Source: JALHVH01 sp964585685 | GTDB lineage: Bacteria; Acidobacteriota; Aminicenantia; Aminicenantales; Saccharicenantaceae | DNA: 64,000 bases | Reading direction: 5' to 3' | NCBI GenBank assembly: GCA_964585685.1 | Contig: CAZPEP010000067.1 | Span: forward strand, 19,730-83,729 | Shown: positions 28,881 through 38,755 of the stretch, in pieces | How positions within the stretch are numbered: position 1 is the first letter of the stretch | Layout of the letters: every line of letters begins with the position of its first letter | Notes under the pieces: model-generated | Database searches by the model: none | What the model was told of the DNA's origin: nothing | The model's input: the letters and a program-made list of their open reading frames with translations, nothing else | Position numbers and translations under genes: made by a program

Positions 28881-31415
28881 ATGACAAAGATGCGGGGGAG
28901 ATTTATCTGCTGGATGCTGATCGGCTTCCTGGGCCCCCTTTTTTTCTTCGGCCAAACGGGTCTTCCGAAGATCGAAAGCGATGTTATCGATATTTCTTTA
29001 AAGAAAGCCCTGGGCGACCGGGCCGTGACGGGCCGGATCCCGATCCTGATCCTGTTCGAAAAGCAGGGATCTCTCCGGGAAGGCGACGTGCTGTTCAAAG
29101 GGCTGAGCAAGAGCCGGAGGCGAAGCGGGAATATCACCTGGTTGAAGGACCTTTCGGAGAGGAGCTTCACGGAGTTCAGCGCCCGGCTCGGCAAGAGCGG
29201 CCCGGCGGCCGGCGTCAGGACGGGGCGCAGGTTCTGGCTGATCAACGGAGTCGAAGCGACGGCTTCGCGGCGGGCGATCGACGAGATTTCCTCCTGGGCC
29301 GGCGTCGCCAGGATCTATCTGCGGACGGAGAAGGCTCCCGAACTCATCCGCATGGGGAAGAAGCAGGCGAAGCTTTTCATGAGGGACTTTCCGAAGCCCC
29401 CGCGTTTCAAAGGGTCCTTCAACATGGAAGGCAAACAGATCGGGTGGAACTTGAGAAGGATGCGGGCGGATGAAGTCTGGAAGCAGGGCTATACGGGCCG
29501 GGGGGTCATCGTGGCCGTGCTTGACGGAGGGATGAACTACGGTCACCCCGATATCCGAAATAATTTGTGGATCAATGAAAAAGAGATCCCGGAAAACGGA
29601 AAGGACGATGATCAAAACGGCTACGTCGATGACTACCTGGGCTGGAACTTCGCCGAGCAGAACCAGAATATCGAGGACATGACCTCGCACGGAAGCAACT
29701 GCTCGGGGATCGTCGTCGGAGACGGAACGGGCGGGACGATCACGGGAGTGGCCCCTCAGGCCAGCCTCATGGTCATGAAGTATTATACCCGATACAACAA
29801 CGAGGAGATCAGCTTCCGGACCATATGGAAGGCCTCCCAATACGACGCCTGGGAATCTCTGCAGTACGCCCTGGTTCATGGGGCCCAGGTGGCCAGCCTG
29901 AGCATGTCCTACGACGGGGTGGACGACCCCCCCTATGCCGCCTGGCGGTATGCGGCGGCCAACGCCGTGTCGTGCGGCCTCACGATGGTCGTCGCCGCGA
30001 GCAATGACCGGGAAGCCTACAAGCAGTATGAGCAGATCCATCTGCCCGGCAATATACCCGAGGTCATATCGGTCGGGGCCATCGGTCAAGCGGAATCGAT
30101 CGCATCGTACAGCAGTGCCGGGCCCGTGACGTGGGAATCCGTATCCCCCTTCAAGGATTTTCCTCTGCCCGCGGGTTTGACGAAACCGGACGTATGCGCC
30201 CCGGTCGAAGGATTCCCGGACGTCGATTATGACTCCCGAGGGTATTCCTATCCGGGCGGAGGGGGGACCTCCTCGGCGACTCCCCACGTTGCCGGCCTCG
30301 TCGCTCTCATGCTCGAAAAAGACCCCGAGCTGATGCCGTGGGAGATCAAGAAGAGGCTGGAAGAGACCAGTGTGGACAGAGGGGCTCCGGGAAAAGACAA
30401 CCTTTATGGGGCCGGGCGCGTCGATGCCTGGGAAGCGGTGAATTACGGCAGCGGCCCCAATTTCAGCCTTCCCGAGGTCCGGATCGACGGCGGCCGGGCC
30501 ATTTATGTCCCGCCCGGAGAAGCGTTCGACGTCCGTTTCCGTGTTGCGGCCGGGCCTGTTTCCAGGATCAACGCCGTTCTGTACGATCCGACCGGCCAGG
30601 TGACCATTGCCGACGAGGCGCAAACCCTGACCGTTCCCGAGCTCAAGGCCGGCGGGGCGGACTTGACCCTGAACTTCAAGTTGAGCTCTTCAGGATCGGA
30701 CGACCGGCCGAAAAAGGCGATCCTCGACCTCGTCCTCGGCGCGGAAGCGGGAAGGAAGTTCTTTTTCAAGGTGCCCGTGTATATCGGCCGCTCCGACCTC
30801 CTGGTCGTCGATGACGACGGGCCGGGAGAAAGCGAAAAGGCGGTCCTCGAGACGCTCGATCATGACCGGAGGTATTACAACTATATCAATACGCGGCTCA
30901 CGCCTCTCGACGGGGATATTCTGAAAAGCTACAAGCAAGTCATTTGGCTCACGGGAGAAGAGTTTTACAACACGCTGGACGCGGCGGAGCAATCTTTGAT
31001 CGCCGCCTATCTTGACGGCGGGGGGAGCCTGGCGTTGTTCGGGGAGAACCTAGGGGAAGATATCGGCAAGTCCGCGTTCTACAAGGATTATTTACACGCC
31101 AAGCTGATCAAGGAGAGGATCGAAGGAAGGAAAGCGGATCCTTTCATGATATCCGGGAAGGACGGGGATCCTCTCAGCCAAAGGACGGAATTGGCCCTCC
31201 GGAACTACTACTACCACGGCCAGTTTGACATCGTCAGGCCTTTGGCCGGCGCCGACGACCCTTTCAGGGGAGAGCCCGACGAAGACTACGCCGGCTTCGT
31301 CAGGTACGCGGGAAAGTACAAGCTGATCTATTCCGCTTTGGGGATGGAATCCATCAGGGATGCCGACGCCAGGTCCGAATTCCTGGGCAGGATCCTCGAC
31401 TGGTTCGAGAAATAG
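28881..31415 (+). CDS. Secreted subtilisin-like (S8) serine protease
   Basis: 844 residues. Signal peptide to about residue 28, prodomain, then the S8 domain with Asp215 (AVLDGGMNYGH), His270 (TSHGSNCSG) and Ser464 (GGGTSSATPHVAG), a complete catalytic triad. A C-terminal part (about 520-844) includes a beta-sandwich region and an alpha/beta region starting LLVVDDDGPGES, resembling the flavodoxin-like repeats of other bacterial subtilases. AAGGAG precedes the start. Lies downstream of the TonB receptor and upstream of an M28 peptidase gene. Confidence 0.92.
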   Translation: MTKMRGRFICWMLIGFLGPLFFFGQTGLPKIESDVIDISLKKALGDRAVTGRIPILILFEKQGSLREGDVLFKGLSKSRRRSGNITWLKDLSERSFTEFSARLGKSGPAAGVRTGRRFWLINGVEATASRRAIDEISSWAGVARIYLRTEKAPELIRMGKKQAKLFMRDFPKPPRFKGSFNMEGKQIGWNLRRMRADEVWKQGYTGRGVIVAVLDGGMNYGHPDIRNNLWINEKEIPENGKDDDQNGYVDDYLGWNFAEQNQNIEDMTSHGSNCSGIVVGDGTGGTITGVAPQASLMVMKYYTRYNNEEISFRTIWKASQYDAWESLQYALVHGAQVASLSMSYDGVDDPPYAAWRYAAANAVSCGLTMVVAASNDREAYKQYEQIHLPGNIPEVISVGAIGQAESIASYSSAGPVTWESVSPFKDFPLPAGLTKPDVCAPVEGFPDVDYDSRGYSYPGGGGTSSATPHVAGLVALMLEKDPELMPWEIKKRLEETSVDRGAPGKDNLYGAGRVDAWEAVNYGSGPNFSLPEVRIDGGRAIYVPPGEAFDVRFRVAAGPVSRINAVLYDPTGQVTIADEAQTLTVPELKAGGADLTLNFKLSSSGSDDRPKKAILDLVLGAEAGRKFFFKVPVYIGRSDLLVVDDDGPGESEKAVLETLDHDRRYYNYINTRLTPLDGDILKSYKQVIWLTGEEFYNTLDAAEQSLIAAYLDGGGSLALFGENLGEDIGKSAFYKDYLHAKLIKERIEGRKADPFMISGKDGDPLSQRTELALRNYYYHGQFDIVRPLAGADDPFRGEPDEDYAGFVRYAGKYKLIYSALGMESIRDADARSEFLGRILDWFEK

Positions 31416-31469
31416 GTGCCCGCGGGAGCTGAAGAGAGGTCCCCGCGGGTACGGATGTGGAGGTCCGTC

Positions 31470-33584
31470 ATGAAGCGATCTCGTTTTCTTATCGGCCTCG
31501 CGGCGCTGGCCCTTCTGGCCGCCGGTTCCTCGGGAGCCCTGGCAGCCCAGGAAAGCCCGTTCGTTCCCGAAAAGCTCTCCCGCCTCCTTAAGGACGAGAT
31601 CTCCGGGGACAGGGCCTACAATTTCGTCCGGCGGCTCACGCCCTATCATCGGATCATGGGCTCCACGGCCTACGTGGAGGCTGCGGAAATGCTGGCCGGG
31701 CTGGCCCGGGATTTCGGGTTCGAGAACGTCCGGGTCGTCCGGCAGAAGTTCGAAGGGGGGATCAGCTGGGACCCCCGCTCCGGCCGGTTATGGATGGTCG
31801 AACCCGAGGAGATGAAGCTCTGCGATTTCGCCGAAGTCCCGGTTTCCCTGGCCGTTTTCAGCCGGACGGCCCGGGCGGACGCCGAGCTCGTCGACATCGG
31901 GCCGGGCGCTTCCCCGGAGGACTTTGCCGGCATCGACGTGGCCGGGAAGATCGTCCTGACGACGGCGTCTCCCGGCCTCGCCGTGAGGACCGCCGTCTGG
32001 GAACGAGGGGCCCTGGGGGTCGTATCCTGCGCGAGCCGCCATCCCGACGCCCGCTTCGACACGCCCGACCAGATCGCCTACCTCAAGGTCCCCGCCTCCT
32101 GTCCCCCGGGCAAAACCGCTCCCTGGGGCTTCATGATCTCCCCGCGGCAGTACGGCAGGCTCCAGGACGTCCTGCGGGAAGCGAAGGCCCGAAAGACCGC
32201 CGTCAGGGTCAGGGCGGAGATCGAGGCGGAGGTCCGGGAACCCGGAGAGCAGGCTTATCTTTGGGCGGAAATTAGAGGGTCCGAGATCCACGACCAGGAC
32301 ATCGTGTTGACCGCCCACCTCGACGAGGAAAGCACTTCGGCCAACGACAACGGCAGCGGCTGCGCTTCCATTCTGGAGATCGGACGGGCCATCAACGCCC
32401 TTATCCGGGACGGAAGGATCGCCCGGCCCAGGCGCGACATCGTCTTTTGGTGGCCCAACGAACACACCTCCGAATACCAGTTCCTCCGCGAGAACCCGGA
32501 GGAACGACTGAACTGGCTGGCCGCCATCAATCAGGACATGGTCGGGGCGCGTCAGAGCATGGCATCGAGGGTCCAGCACATCATCCGGACCCCGTTTTCT
32601 CTTCCGAGCTATCTCAGCGACGTCATCGAGTCCGTCGCCGAGTACGTCATCCTGGGGAATTCGTCGTTCCTCGCGGCCGAAGAGGCCGGGACGCCCCAGC
32701 CGTTCGGGAAGCCCATCCTTTCGGCCCTCGGATCGAGGGACCGCTATAACGCGATGGTCATCCCTCACAGCGGAGCCTCCGACCAGGAGGTCTTCTGCGA
32801 TAGCCTGGTCCGCGTCCCCGGCGTCGCCCTGATCAACAACCCCGATCCCTTCATCCATTCGAGCAGCGACGATCTTCCCAATATCGATCCGACCCAGCTC
32901 GAAAGGAACGCCTTCGTCGTCGCGGCGACCACGCTGTTCCTGGCCGACGCGCGGGACGGGGACGTGCCGATGCTGGCCGAAGAAGTCCATTCCCGGGCCG
33001 TGCAGAGGCTCGGCAAGGATGTGAACACGGCCCTGGCGCATGTCCGCGGGAATAAGGCGGGCAGCCCGGACCGCTCTTACGTGGAAGCCCGGAACCTGCT
33101 CGAGCGGGCGGGGGAGAGAGAGCGGACGGCGGTGGAGTCGGTTCTCGTCTTCGCGGCGCCGCGCGGGCCCGAGGCCGCCTCCGCGAGGACCCTTGCCGCG
33201 CGGATCGATGGGATGGCATCGGACCTCGTCCGCGACCTGGATGCCGCGTTCCTCCGGATGGCGGGCGGCAGAAAGATCCCCGCCCCGGCCCCGCTCTCGT
33301 CCGTCGAAAAGGAAATGGCCGCCCGCGTCCCCGTGAACGTCGGGACCCTGGACGAGTATTTCGGGAGGCGCGGCTGGGGGGTCGATTTCCCCGGCCTGCA
33401 CCCGATCATGGCCAAGGAATGCTATTGTTTCGTTGACGGGAAGCGGTCCTGCCTCGACATCTTCAGGGCCGTCCAGGCCGAGTCCCTCTCCGCGGGCGAA
33501 TTCTACTATGGGAAAGTCACCCCGGAGGCGGTCCGGGGGCTCTTCGACGACGCAGTCCGCAAGGGCGTTTTGAAATACAGGTGA
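31470..33584 (+). CDS. Secreted M28-like peptidase with C-terminal helical domain
   Basis: About 704 residues; signal peptide ends near LAAQ. A PA-like segment (about 150-260) precedes the M28 domain with LTAHLDEEST (His, Asp) and ANDNGSG (bridging Asp). At the usual Glu-Glu site it reads PNEHTSEY, so only one Glu is evident. A later FIHSSSDD supplies a likely metal His. The C-terminal about 90 residues (DGKRSCLDIFRAVQAESLSAG) form a helical domain shared with the paralogue at 36461. Start at 31470 has GGAGG upstream; an upstream GTG directly after the subtilase stop is possible. Probably an exported aminopeptidase. Confidence 0.85.
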   Translation: MKRSRFLIGLAALALLAAGSSGALAAQESPFVPEKLSRLLKDEISGDRAYNFVRRLTPYHRIMGSTAYVEAAEMLAGLARDFGFENVRVVRQKFEGGISWDPRSGRLWMVEPEEMKLCDFAEVPVSLAVFSRTARADAELVDIGPGASPEDFAGIDVAGKIVLTTASPGLAVRTAVWERGALGVVSCASRHPDARFDTPDQIAYLKVPASCPPGKTAPWGFMISPRQYGRLQDVLREAKARKTAVRVRAEIEAEVREPGEQAYLWAEIRGSEIHDQDIVLTAHLDEESTSANDNGSGCASILEIGRAINALIRDGRIARPRRDIVFWWPNEHTSEYQFLRENPEERLNWLAAINQDMVGARQSMASRVQHIIRTPFSLPSYLSDVIESVAEYVILGNSSFLAAEEAGTPQPFGKPILSALGSRDRYNAMVIPHSGASDQEVFCDSLVRVPGVALINNPDPFIHSSSDDLPNIDPTQLERNAFVVAATTLFLADARDGDVPMLAEEVHSRAVQRLGKDVNTALAHVRGNKAGSPDRSYVEARNLLERAGERERTAVESVLVFAAPRGPEAASARTLAARIDGMASDLVRDLDAAFLRMAGGRKIPAPAPLSSVEKEMAARVPVNVGTLDEYFGRRGWGVDFPGLHPIMAKECYCFVDGKRSCLDIFRAVQAESLSAGEFYYGKVTPEAVRGLFDDAVRKGVLKYR

Positions 33585-33613
33585 CGGCTTCGATGCCTTG
33601 AAGCCCCGCCCCT

Positions 33614-36292
33614 TCAGGGCAGGCTTTTCGTGGCAACGGCCTTCAAGGTCTCGTTGATGATGTCGGAACAATCCTCCAAATGCGCCCCGGTCGCGACGTC
33701 GAGTCCGGCCTTTCCGCGCAGAAAGGCCCGGATGCTCTTGTCCAGGTCCTTCAGCTGACGCCGGCAGATCGAGACCGCCAGGCCCGGCATGGCGGGGGAG
33801 GGTTTCAGCAGAAGGCTGGAAACCCGGCCCAGATATTCTTTCTGAAGCAGGGCCCTGTGATTCCCGATGGCCTTCATGTCCTTCACGTCCTGCCAGACGC
33901 AGGCATGGAGATCGTCGAGGTAGGCGATAAGCGTGAGCGGCTCTCCCTCCGTCCGGGATTCGTTGTCCTGGATTCGCTGAAGCCGGAAGGGGTCGTAGAG
34001 AGACCCGAGGATCTGCTTGTAGAACGACTTCAATTGGGAATCGAGAGAGAAATCGATCCTGAGCTCCTCGGCCGTGGGGTCGGGACCCACGTTATCGCCG
34101 TCCCAGAAGCGCTCTTTCTGGAGCTTCTGAAGGAAGCCCGCCGGGAAGTGAAGGGCATCGGGCTTGAACAGGGTGCTCTTGATGATCTCCAGGGCCTGCC
34201 TTTGTTTGGCCGCGTCGACCGGTCTGAACGGCAGCGCGCCGCCCGGGTCGCCGACATGGGCCCGGGAATGATGGACGCCGCCGAGCCACTTGACCAGACG
34301 CGCTTGGGCGTTGAAATACTTGAAGAGCGTGATCTCGAAGGCCCGGCGCAGCAGGGCGTAGCTCCGTCCGGGAAACAAGGCCCGCTCGTCGAGCTTTGCC
34401 CAGAGATCCCGGACCCGTTGGATCTCGAAGGCAGAGAAGCCAACGGGGTCGTCGCTGAGGTCGAACGTGGCACAGAGGGGATCGAGGCTGGTCGAGTTGT
34501 TCGTGAAATCGTAGGCGTCCTCGTCGGGGCCGTAAGCCAGCTGTGGTTCTGAGGAGCGGGAGGCGATCCCGTCGAGGACGGGACGTTCATCCTCGGGTGT
34601 CGCGGCATCGATCGGGACGTAGCCGTATTCGACGGTCCAGTAATCCCAGGCGCCGATCGTCTTTTGCCAGTAATCCCCCTGGGGGACGCCTTTCGGCGCG
34701 ACGTTGACGGGGGGGTACTCCATGATCGAGTTCCCGATCGATTCCCGGCCCGTCAGCTCCGCATTTTGAAGCTCGGACAGGGGGATGGTCGTCGACCCCT
34801 TGAAGTTGTGCCTGAGGCCGAGGGTGTGGCCGACCTCGTGGCAGGCCAGCCACTTTAGGGAGTCATCTGTGTAGGATTTGGGGATATCGGCCGGGTCCGA
34901 GAGGCCGTTCGCGATCATGAGTTCCGTGATCGCCGAGCTCCTTTCGAGAGCCGCGAAATAATTGTCCTGGACCCAGGGCAGGGAGGACGGCAGCGCGATC
35001 CTTCCGGCTCCGCCGAAAGCGAGAGAGCCGAGGGGGGCGTCCACGACGGAATAGTCGAAGAGGAGGAAATCCATGGGCGCGAGGATGACGACGTCCGCGT
35101 CCAGGATTTGGCCGGTGAAGGGATTCGATCGGGACGGTCCGAACGCCGCTCCCCCCGCCCCTACGAGCGACGGGAGCCAGCGGATGACGTTGTAGCGGAT
35201 ATCGGCGGGGTCCCATCCGGCATCGTCGGGCATCTGGTTGACGACAACAGCATTCCTGAAGCCGGCCCGCTCGAAAGCCTTGTTCCAGAGGAGGACGCCT
35301 TCGCGGAGAGGCGCCCTGTACTCCGGCGGGACCGTGTTCTCGAGCCAGAAAACGATCGGCTCCTTCGGTTCGGAAACGGCAGCCGAGGGATCCTTTTTTT
35401 CCAGCCGCCAGCGCTTGATGAAGCGTACGGCCGTGCCTTCGATGTCCAACTTATCGAAATCATGGACCTTGTTATAAAAGAATCCGATGCGGTCGTCGGC
35501 CAGCCGGGGCCTGTAGCCGTTGTCGGAGGGCAGGGCGGAGAGGCTGTACCGGACGCCGGCCGTGAAGGAGCGCGGGTCCGAGACCGAGGGTTCGTCCGGC
35601 GGGTTGGACGAGGCGAGGGTATAGCGCACTTCGAGCTCGACATTTCCGGCAAAGGCTTTGATCTCGCCCCAGACACTGCGGTTCCGGTCCAGGGCATAAA
35701 TGTGTTCCTTGTCGGGGCTGAAGTATTTCCCGAGGTCCAGGAGGTCGGCCAGGAAACAGTCGTCGAGGGACACGAGAACGCTTTTCCTCTGCGGGTGAGG
35801 GGCGCTCTCGATCTTGAAGGCGTGTACGATCGAATCGGGGACCATGCTGTCCAGCGCTCGTTTGTACTGGGCGGACTTGGGGGCTATGAACCTCGTGTTC
35901 TTGCGCGTCAGAAGGACCTTCTTGTCGAGCTTCTCCCAGACGAAAACGCTTTGGGGGAGATAGCTTCCCGCCGACCGGAATCCGACGGAGGTCCAGAGGG
36001 TCGGGATCATGAGGTACATGCGGCCGAACTGCTCTGGGAGGATCTCCACATAGACGCTGTCGTCCTTCCGGTACACGGGAAACAACCCGTCGAACCTCCG
36101 GGCGTTCCGGACGACGTCGTCGAACGCCTTCTCGTTTTCGTTCGGGGCCTTCTCCTTGTCCGACGGGGCCGCGGCCTTGACCGCCGCAACGGAAGCGCGA
36201 CCGCTTCCGGAAGCCCGAAGATCGGGCGATGCGAGGGGGCCCAGAAGGACGGCCGACAAACCCAGGATGAAGATTCGGGACGCTGACCTCAT
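33614..36292 (-). CDS. Exported zinc metalloprotease, metzincin of the DUF4953/DUF5117 type
   Basis: About 892 residues with signal peptide to about 27. The long N-terminal beta-rich region (DUF5117-like, KDDSVYVEILPEQFGRMYLM) is followed by the catalytic site CHEVGHTLGLRHNFKGS (HExxHxxGxxH) and a Met-turn candidate SIMEYPP, together defining a metzincin. AAAGGAG lies upstream of the ATG at 36292. Divergent from the M28 gene at 36461 and convergent with the one at 31470, so it sits between two M28 paralogues. It likely acts as an endopeptidase outside the cytoplasm. Confidence 0.9.
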   Translation of the reverse strand: MRSASRIFILGLSAVLLGPLASPDLRASGSGRASVAAVKAAAPSDKEKAPNENEKAFDDVVRNARRFDGLFPVYRKDDSVYVEILPEQFGRMYLMIPTLWTSVGFRSAGSYLPQSVFVWEKLDKKVLLTRKNTRFIAPKSAQYKRALDSMVPDSIVHAFKIESAPHPQRKSVLVSLDDCFLADLLDLGKYFSPDKEHIYALDRNRSVWGEIKAFAGNVELEVRYTLASSNPPDEPSVSDPRSFTAGVRYSLSALPSDNGYRPRLADDRIGFFYNKVHDFDKLDIEGTAVRFIKRWRLEKKDPSAAVSEPKEPIVFWLENTVPPEYRAPLREGVLLWNKAFERAGFRNAVVVNQMPDDAGWDPADIRYNVIRWLPSLVGAGGAAFGPSRSNPFTGQILDADVVILAPMDFLLFDYSVVDAPLGSLAFGGAGRIALPSSLPWVQDNYFAALERSSAITELMIANGLSDPADIPKSYTDDSLKWLACHEVGHTLGLRHNFKGSTTIPLSELQNAELTGRESIGNSIMEYPPVNVAPKGVPQGDYWQKTIGAWDYWTVEYGYVPIDAATPEDERPVLDGIASRSSEPQLAYGPDEDAYDFTNNSTSLDPLCATFDLSDDPVGFSAFEIQRVRDLWAKLDERALFPGRSYALLRRAFEITLFKYFNAQARLVKWLGGVHHSRAHVGDPGGALPFRPVDAAKQRQALEIIKSTLFKPDALHFPAGFLQKLQKERFWDGDNVGPDPTAEELRIDFSLDSQLKSFYKQILGSLYDPFRLQRIQDNESRTEGEPLTLIAYLDDLHACVWQDVKDMKAIGNHRALLQKEYLGRVSSLLLKPSPAMPGLAVSICRRQLKDLDKSIRAFLRGKAGLDVATGAHLEDCSDIINETLKAVATKSLP

Positions 36293-36331
36293 GATGACTC
36301 CTTTCCGGCTTCCGGCGTTTTCGTAAGGCGC

Positions 36332-36337
36332 ATTATA
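36332..36337 (-). promoter_or_regulatory. -10 element of the metzincin gene
   Basis: Perfect TATAAT on the minus strand 40 bases upstream of the ATG at 36292; no good -35 hexamer is visible at the right spacing. Confidence 0.35.
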
Positions 36338-36380
36338 CCGAAAGCCTGTGTCCGGCGATATGCCGAAGTTCCCGATTTCC

Positions 36381-36409
36381 TTGACATCGCCCATTCGGGC
36401 CCATAGAAT
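36381..36409 (+). promoter_or_regulatory. Promoter of the M28 gene at 36461
   Basis: TTGACA at 36381-36386, 17-base spacer, TAGAAT at 36404-36409, about 52 bases before the start codon. Confidence 0.6.
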
Positions 36410-36460
36410 TGCCGCGTGCAAGACGGGAAACCGCTCCCAATCCTCCGAAGAAGGTTGAAC

Positions 36461-38581
36461 ATGAAAAAAAAAGCCGCTCTATTTTCGATCCTGAGCTTGT
36501 CGATCCTTGCCGGCGCGTTCGCCCAGGTCGTCCCGAACGAACTGTTGAAACGGGACATCCTCGAAAAGATCCAGGGGGAGGTCTCCGGAAAGATCTGCTA
36601 CGAGCGGATCCGGGACCTGACCGTCCTCAACAAGTCGTACGGCTCGGACGACATGGAGAAGGCCGCGGTCCAGATCGCGGACCGGCTCAAGGCCTACGGG
36701 CTCCGGGATGCGCGCGTCGAGCGGTTCCGGGTGGACCCCGAAACATACTATTGGATGCAGAAGCCTTGGGCGGCCTGGGATTGCCGCGCGGGCGAGCTGA
36801 GGATGACGGCCCCGCGGCGGGAGCTCCTGGCGAGCATGGAAGCGGACGCGACGTGCGTGCTCGTGAACAGCCGGGACGCGGACGTCACCGCCGAGGTCGT
36901 CTATGTCGGCAAAGGGACGGAGGCCCGTGATTATGAAGGCAAGGACGTGAAAGGGAAGCTCGTCCTGGCCTATGGCGACCCCTGGCCCGTATCGAAGATC
37001 GCCGTTTTCGAAAAGGGCGCCGCGGGGATCCTGTGGGGCCGGAATCTGAATTATACCGGGCTCAAATCCAACGTCGTCGGCCAGACGCGGATCGCGCCCT
37101 GGAGCGATGACCGGGCCGTATCCTCAACGTTCGGCTTCTCCCTTTCCGCCAACCAGTCCAGGGCCCTTCTGGACCGCATCCAAAAGGGCGAGAAGGTCGT
37201 CCTCGAAGCCCGCGTGCGGGCAGAAGTGAGGTCCCCAGGGTTCCACTTCGGGACCGTCGCGACCATCCCGGGAACGACAGAGCCCGACAAGGAGATCATC
37301 CTGACGGCCCACCTCGATCATCCGAGGCCCGGGGCGCATGACAACAACAGCGGCGGCGGCGTCCTTCTCGAGGTCGCGAGGACCCTGCGGCGGCTGATCG
37401 ACGACGGGGTCATCCCCCCTCCGCGAAGAACTCTGCGCTTCTACTGGAACCCGCATGTCTGGGGATGCCAGATGCTTTACTCGACATACCCCGAGCTCCT
37501 GGCGAAGACCATCGCCAATATCAACGTTGATTGCGTGGGGATCGACCAGACCAAGGTCAGTTCCTCCTTTACCGTCGTCAATCCTCCCTATTCCCGGGCC
37601 AGCTTCCTGGAAGACATATTCCAGAACCTTCTCCATTACGTGGCGATCAGCAACAATGACCAATGGGGGCGGCAGGATTATGGCCCGGAGATCTTGGATC
37701 ACGACGGGAGCACAAACGTCTTCGCATCGAGGACCGTTCCTTTCCTCGGGTACACGGACCACCTCTTTTTCAACAGCGGGAGCGTGGGCGTCCCGGCTGT
37801 GAACCTGGCCGACATGCCGTTCGTCTTCCACCACACCCAAAAGGACGAGCTCGGCGCTCTCGATCCGACCCAGCTCAGGAGGATCTGCTTCCTGACGGCG
37901 GCGAGCGGCTATGTCCTGGCCTCGGCCGGCCCGGAGGAGGCCCCGAGGATCCTCGATGAGATCCGTCACCGGGGCCGGGGTCGTATGGAAATGGAGATGA
38001 AGAGGGCCGAGTCGATGCTGGAGGACGCGACGGCGGAGAACGTCGCGGTCCGCTTCGGGGAGGCCGTGAACCTGATCGAGAAGATGTTCTTCAAGGAGCG
38101 CCAGGCCCTCCGTTCGGCCGCGGTCTTTGCGGGCGGGTCGCGGGAAGCGACGGAGGGTCTCGAGAGGGCCCTGGTCGGGTGGGACCGCTTCGAGAAGGAA
38201 TGCCTCGCGGAGATCACCGACCGTTACCGGAGGATGTGCAAGAAGCGCGGCCTGGCCGTCCGGCCGACGGCCCTGACGAAAGAGGAGGCCGAATTGGCCG
38301 GGATCGTTCCCGTTCGCAACCCCGCCCTCAAGGGGGATTTCGGCTCCCTGAACGAGTATCCGGTCGAGAAGTACCAGTTCCGGGACATCATGCCGGACGA
38401 TCCGTTCTATTACGAGCTCCTGAACTACATGGACGGGAAACGGACCATGCTGGAGATCCTGCGGTTCGTCCAGGCCGAAGCCCTGAGCGCCTGTTATCAG
38501 CCGTATTCCGTTCAGGAGACCATGGAATATTTGAAGCTCCTGACGGAGGCCGGGATCGTCACCGTCTCTTCAAGGAAATGA
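36461..38581 (+). CDS. Secreted M28-fold protein with altered active site
   Basis: About 706 residues, signal peptide MKKKAALFSILSLSILAGAFA. It parallels the protein at 31470 along its length: PA-like region, LTAHLDHPRPGAHDNNSGGG with metal His and Asp, INVDCVG, and FHHTQKDE near the end of the domain. At the catalytic Glu-Glu position it reads WNPHVWGCQ, so both acids are missing and a His is present instead. The C-terminal domain (DGKRTMLEILRFVQAEALSA) matches the paralogue. Start with AAGAAGG upstream. It may be inactive, bind metal differently, or act as a binding protein. Confidence 0.85.
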   Translation: MKKKAALFSILSLSILAGAFAQVVPNELLKRDILEKIQGEVSGKICYERIRDLTVLNKSYGSDDMEKAAVQIADRLKAYGLRDARVERFRVDPETYYWMQKPWAAWDCRAGELRMTAPRRELLASMEADATCVLVNSRDADVTAEVVYVGKGTEARDYEGKDVKGKLVLAYGDPWPVSKIAVFEKGAAGILWGRNLNYTGLKSNVVGQTRIAPWSDDRAVSSTFGFSLSANQSRALLDRIQKGEKVVLEARVRAEVRSPGFHFGTVATIPGTTEPDKEIILTAHLDHPRPGAHDNNSGGGVLLEVARTLRRLIDDGVIPPPRRTLRFYWNPHVWGCQMLYSTYPELLAKTIANINVDCVGIDQTKVSSSFTVVNPPYSRASFLEDIFQNLLHYVAISNNDQWGRQDYGPEILDHDGSTNVFASRTVPFLGYTDHLFFNSGSVGVPAVNLADMPFVFHHTQKDELGALDPTQLRRICFLTAASGYVLASAGPEEAPRILDEIRHRGRGRMEMEMKRAESMLEDATAENVAVRFGEAVNLIEKMFFKERQALRSAAVFAGGSREATEGLERALVGWDRFEKECLAEITDRYRRMCKKRGLAVRPTALTKEEAELAGIVPVRNPALKGDFGSLNEYPVEKYQFRDIMPDDPFYYELLNYMDGKRTMLEILRFVQAEALSACYQPYSVQETMEYLKLLTEAGIVTVSSRK

Positions 38582-38695
38582 CCCGGGCGTCGTTGAAGAG
38601 GCGGACCCCTTCCGCCGGCTCCCGATCCGTCGGGCTTCCCGTCAGGAGGTTAGTTGCCGGAGGATCGCTTTTTTCGCGGCGAGCCCCAAAAAGCC

Positions 38696-38735
38696 TTGAC
38701 AATAATGTATTCTTATTGTAATAAACTTTTATTAC
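38696..38735 (+). promoter_or_regulatory. Promoter with two inverted repeats before the second YheO-type regulator
   Basis: TTGACA at 38696-38701, 17-base spacer, TAATAA at 38719-38724. Two repeats overlap it: CAATAA (38700-38705) with TTATTG (38713-38718), and GTAATAAACTTTTATTAC (38718-38735, 8 of 9 pairs). The AT-rich patch contrasts with GC-rich flanks. Confidence 0.6.
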
Positions 38736-38755
38736 TTTATGATACCGAAGCACAC

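Noticed and set aside
31788..33671. A 627-codon minus frame opposite the M28 gene
   Set aside because: Arg/Gly/Pro-rich shadow with no start signal; the plus-strand protein has paralogous support from 36461.
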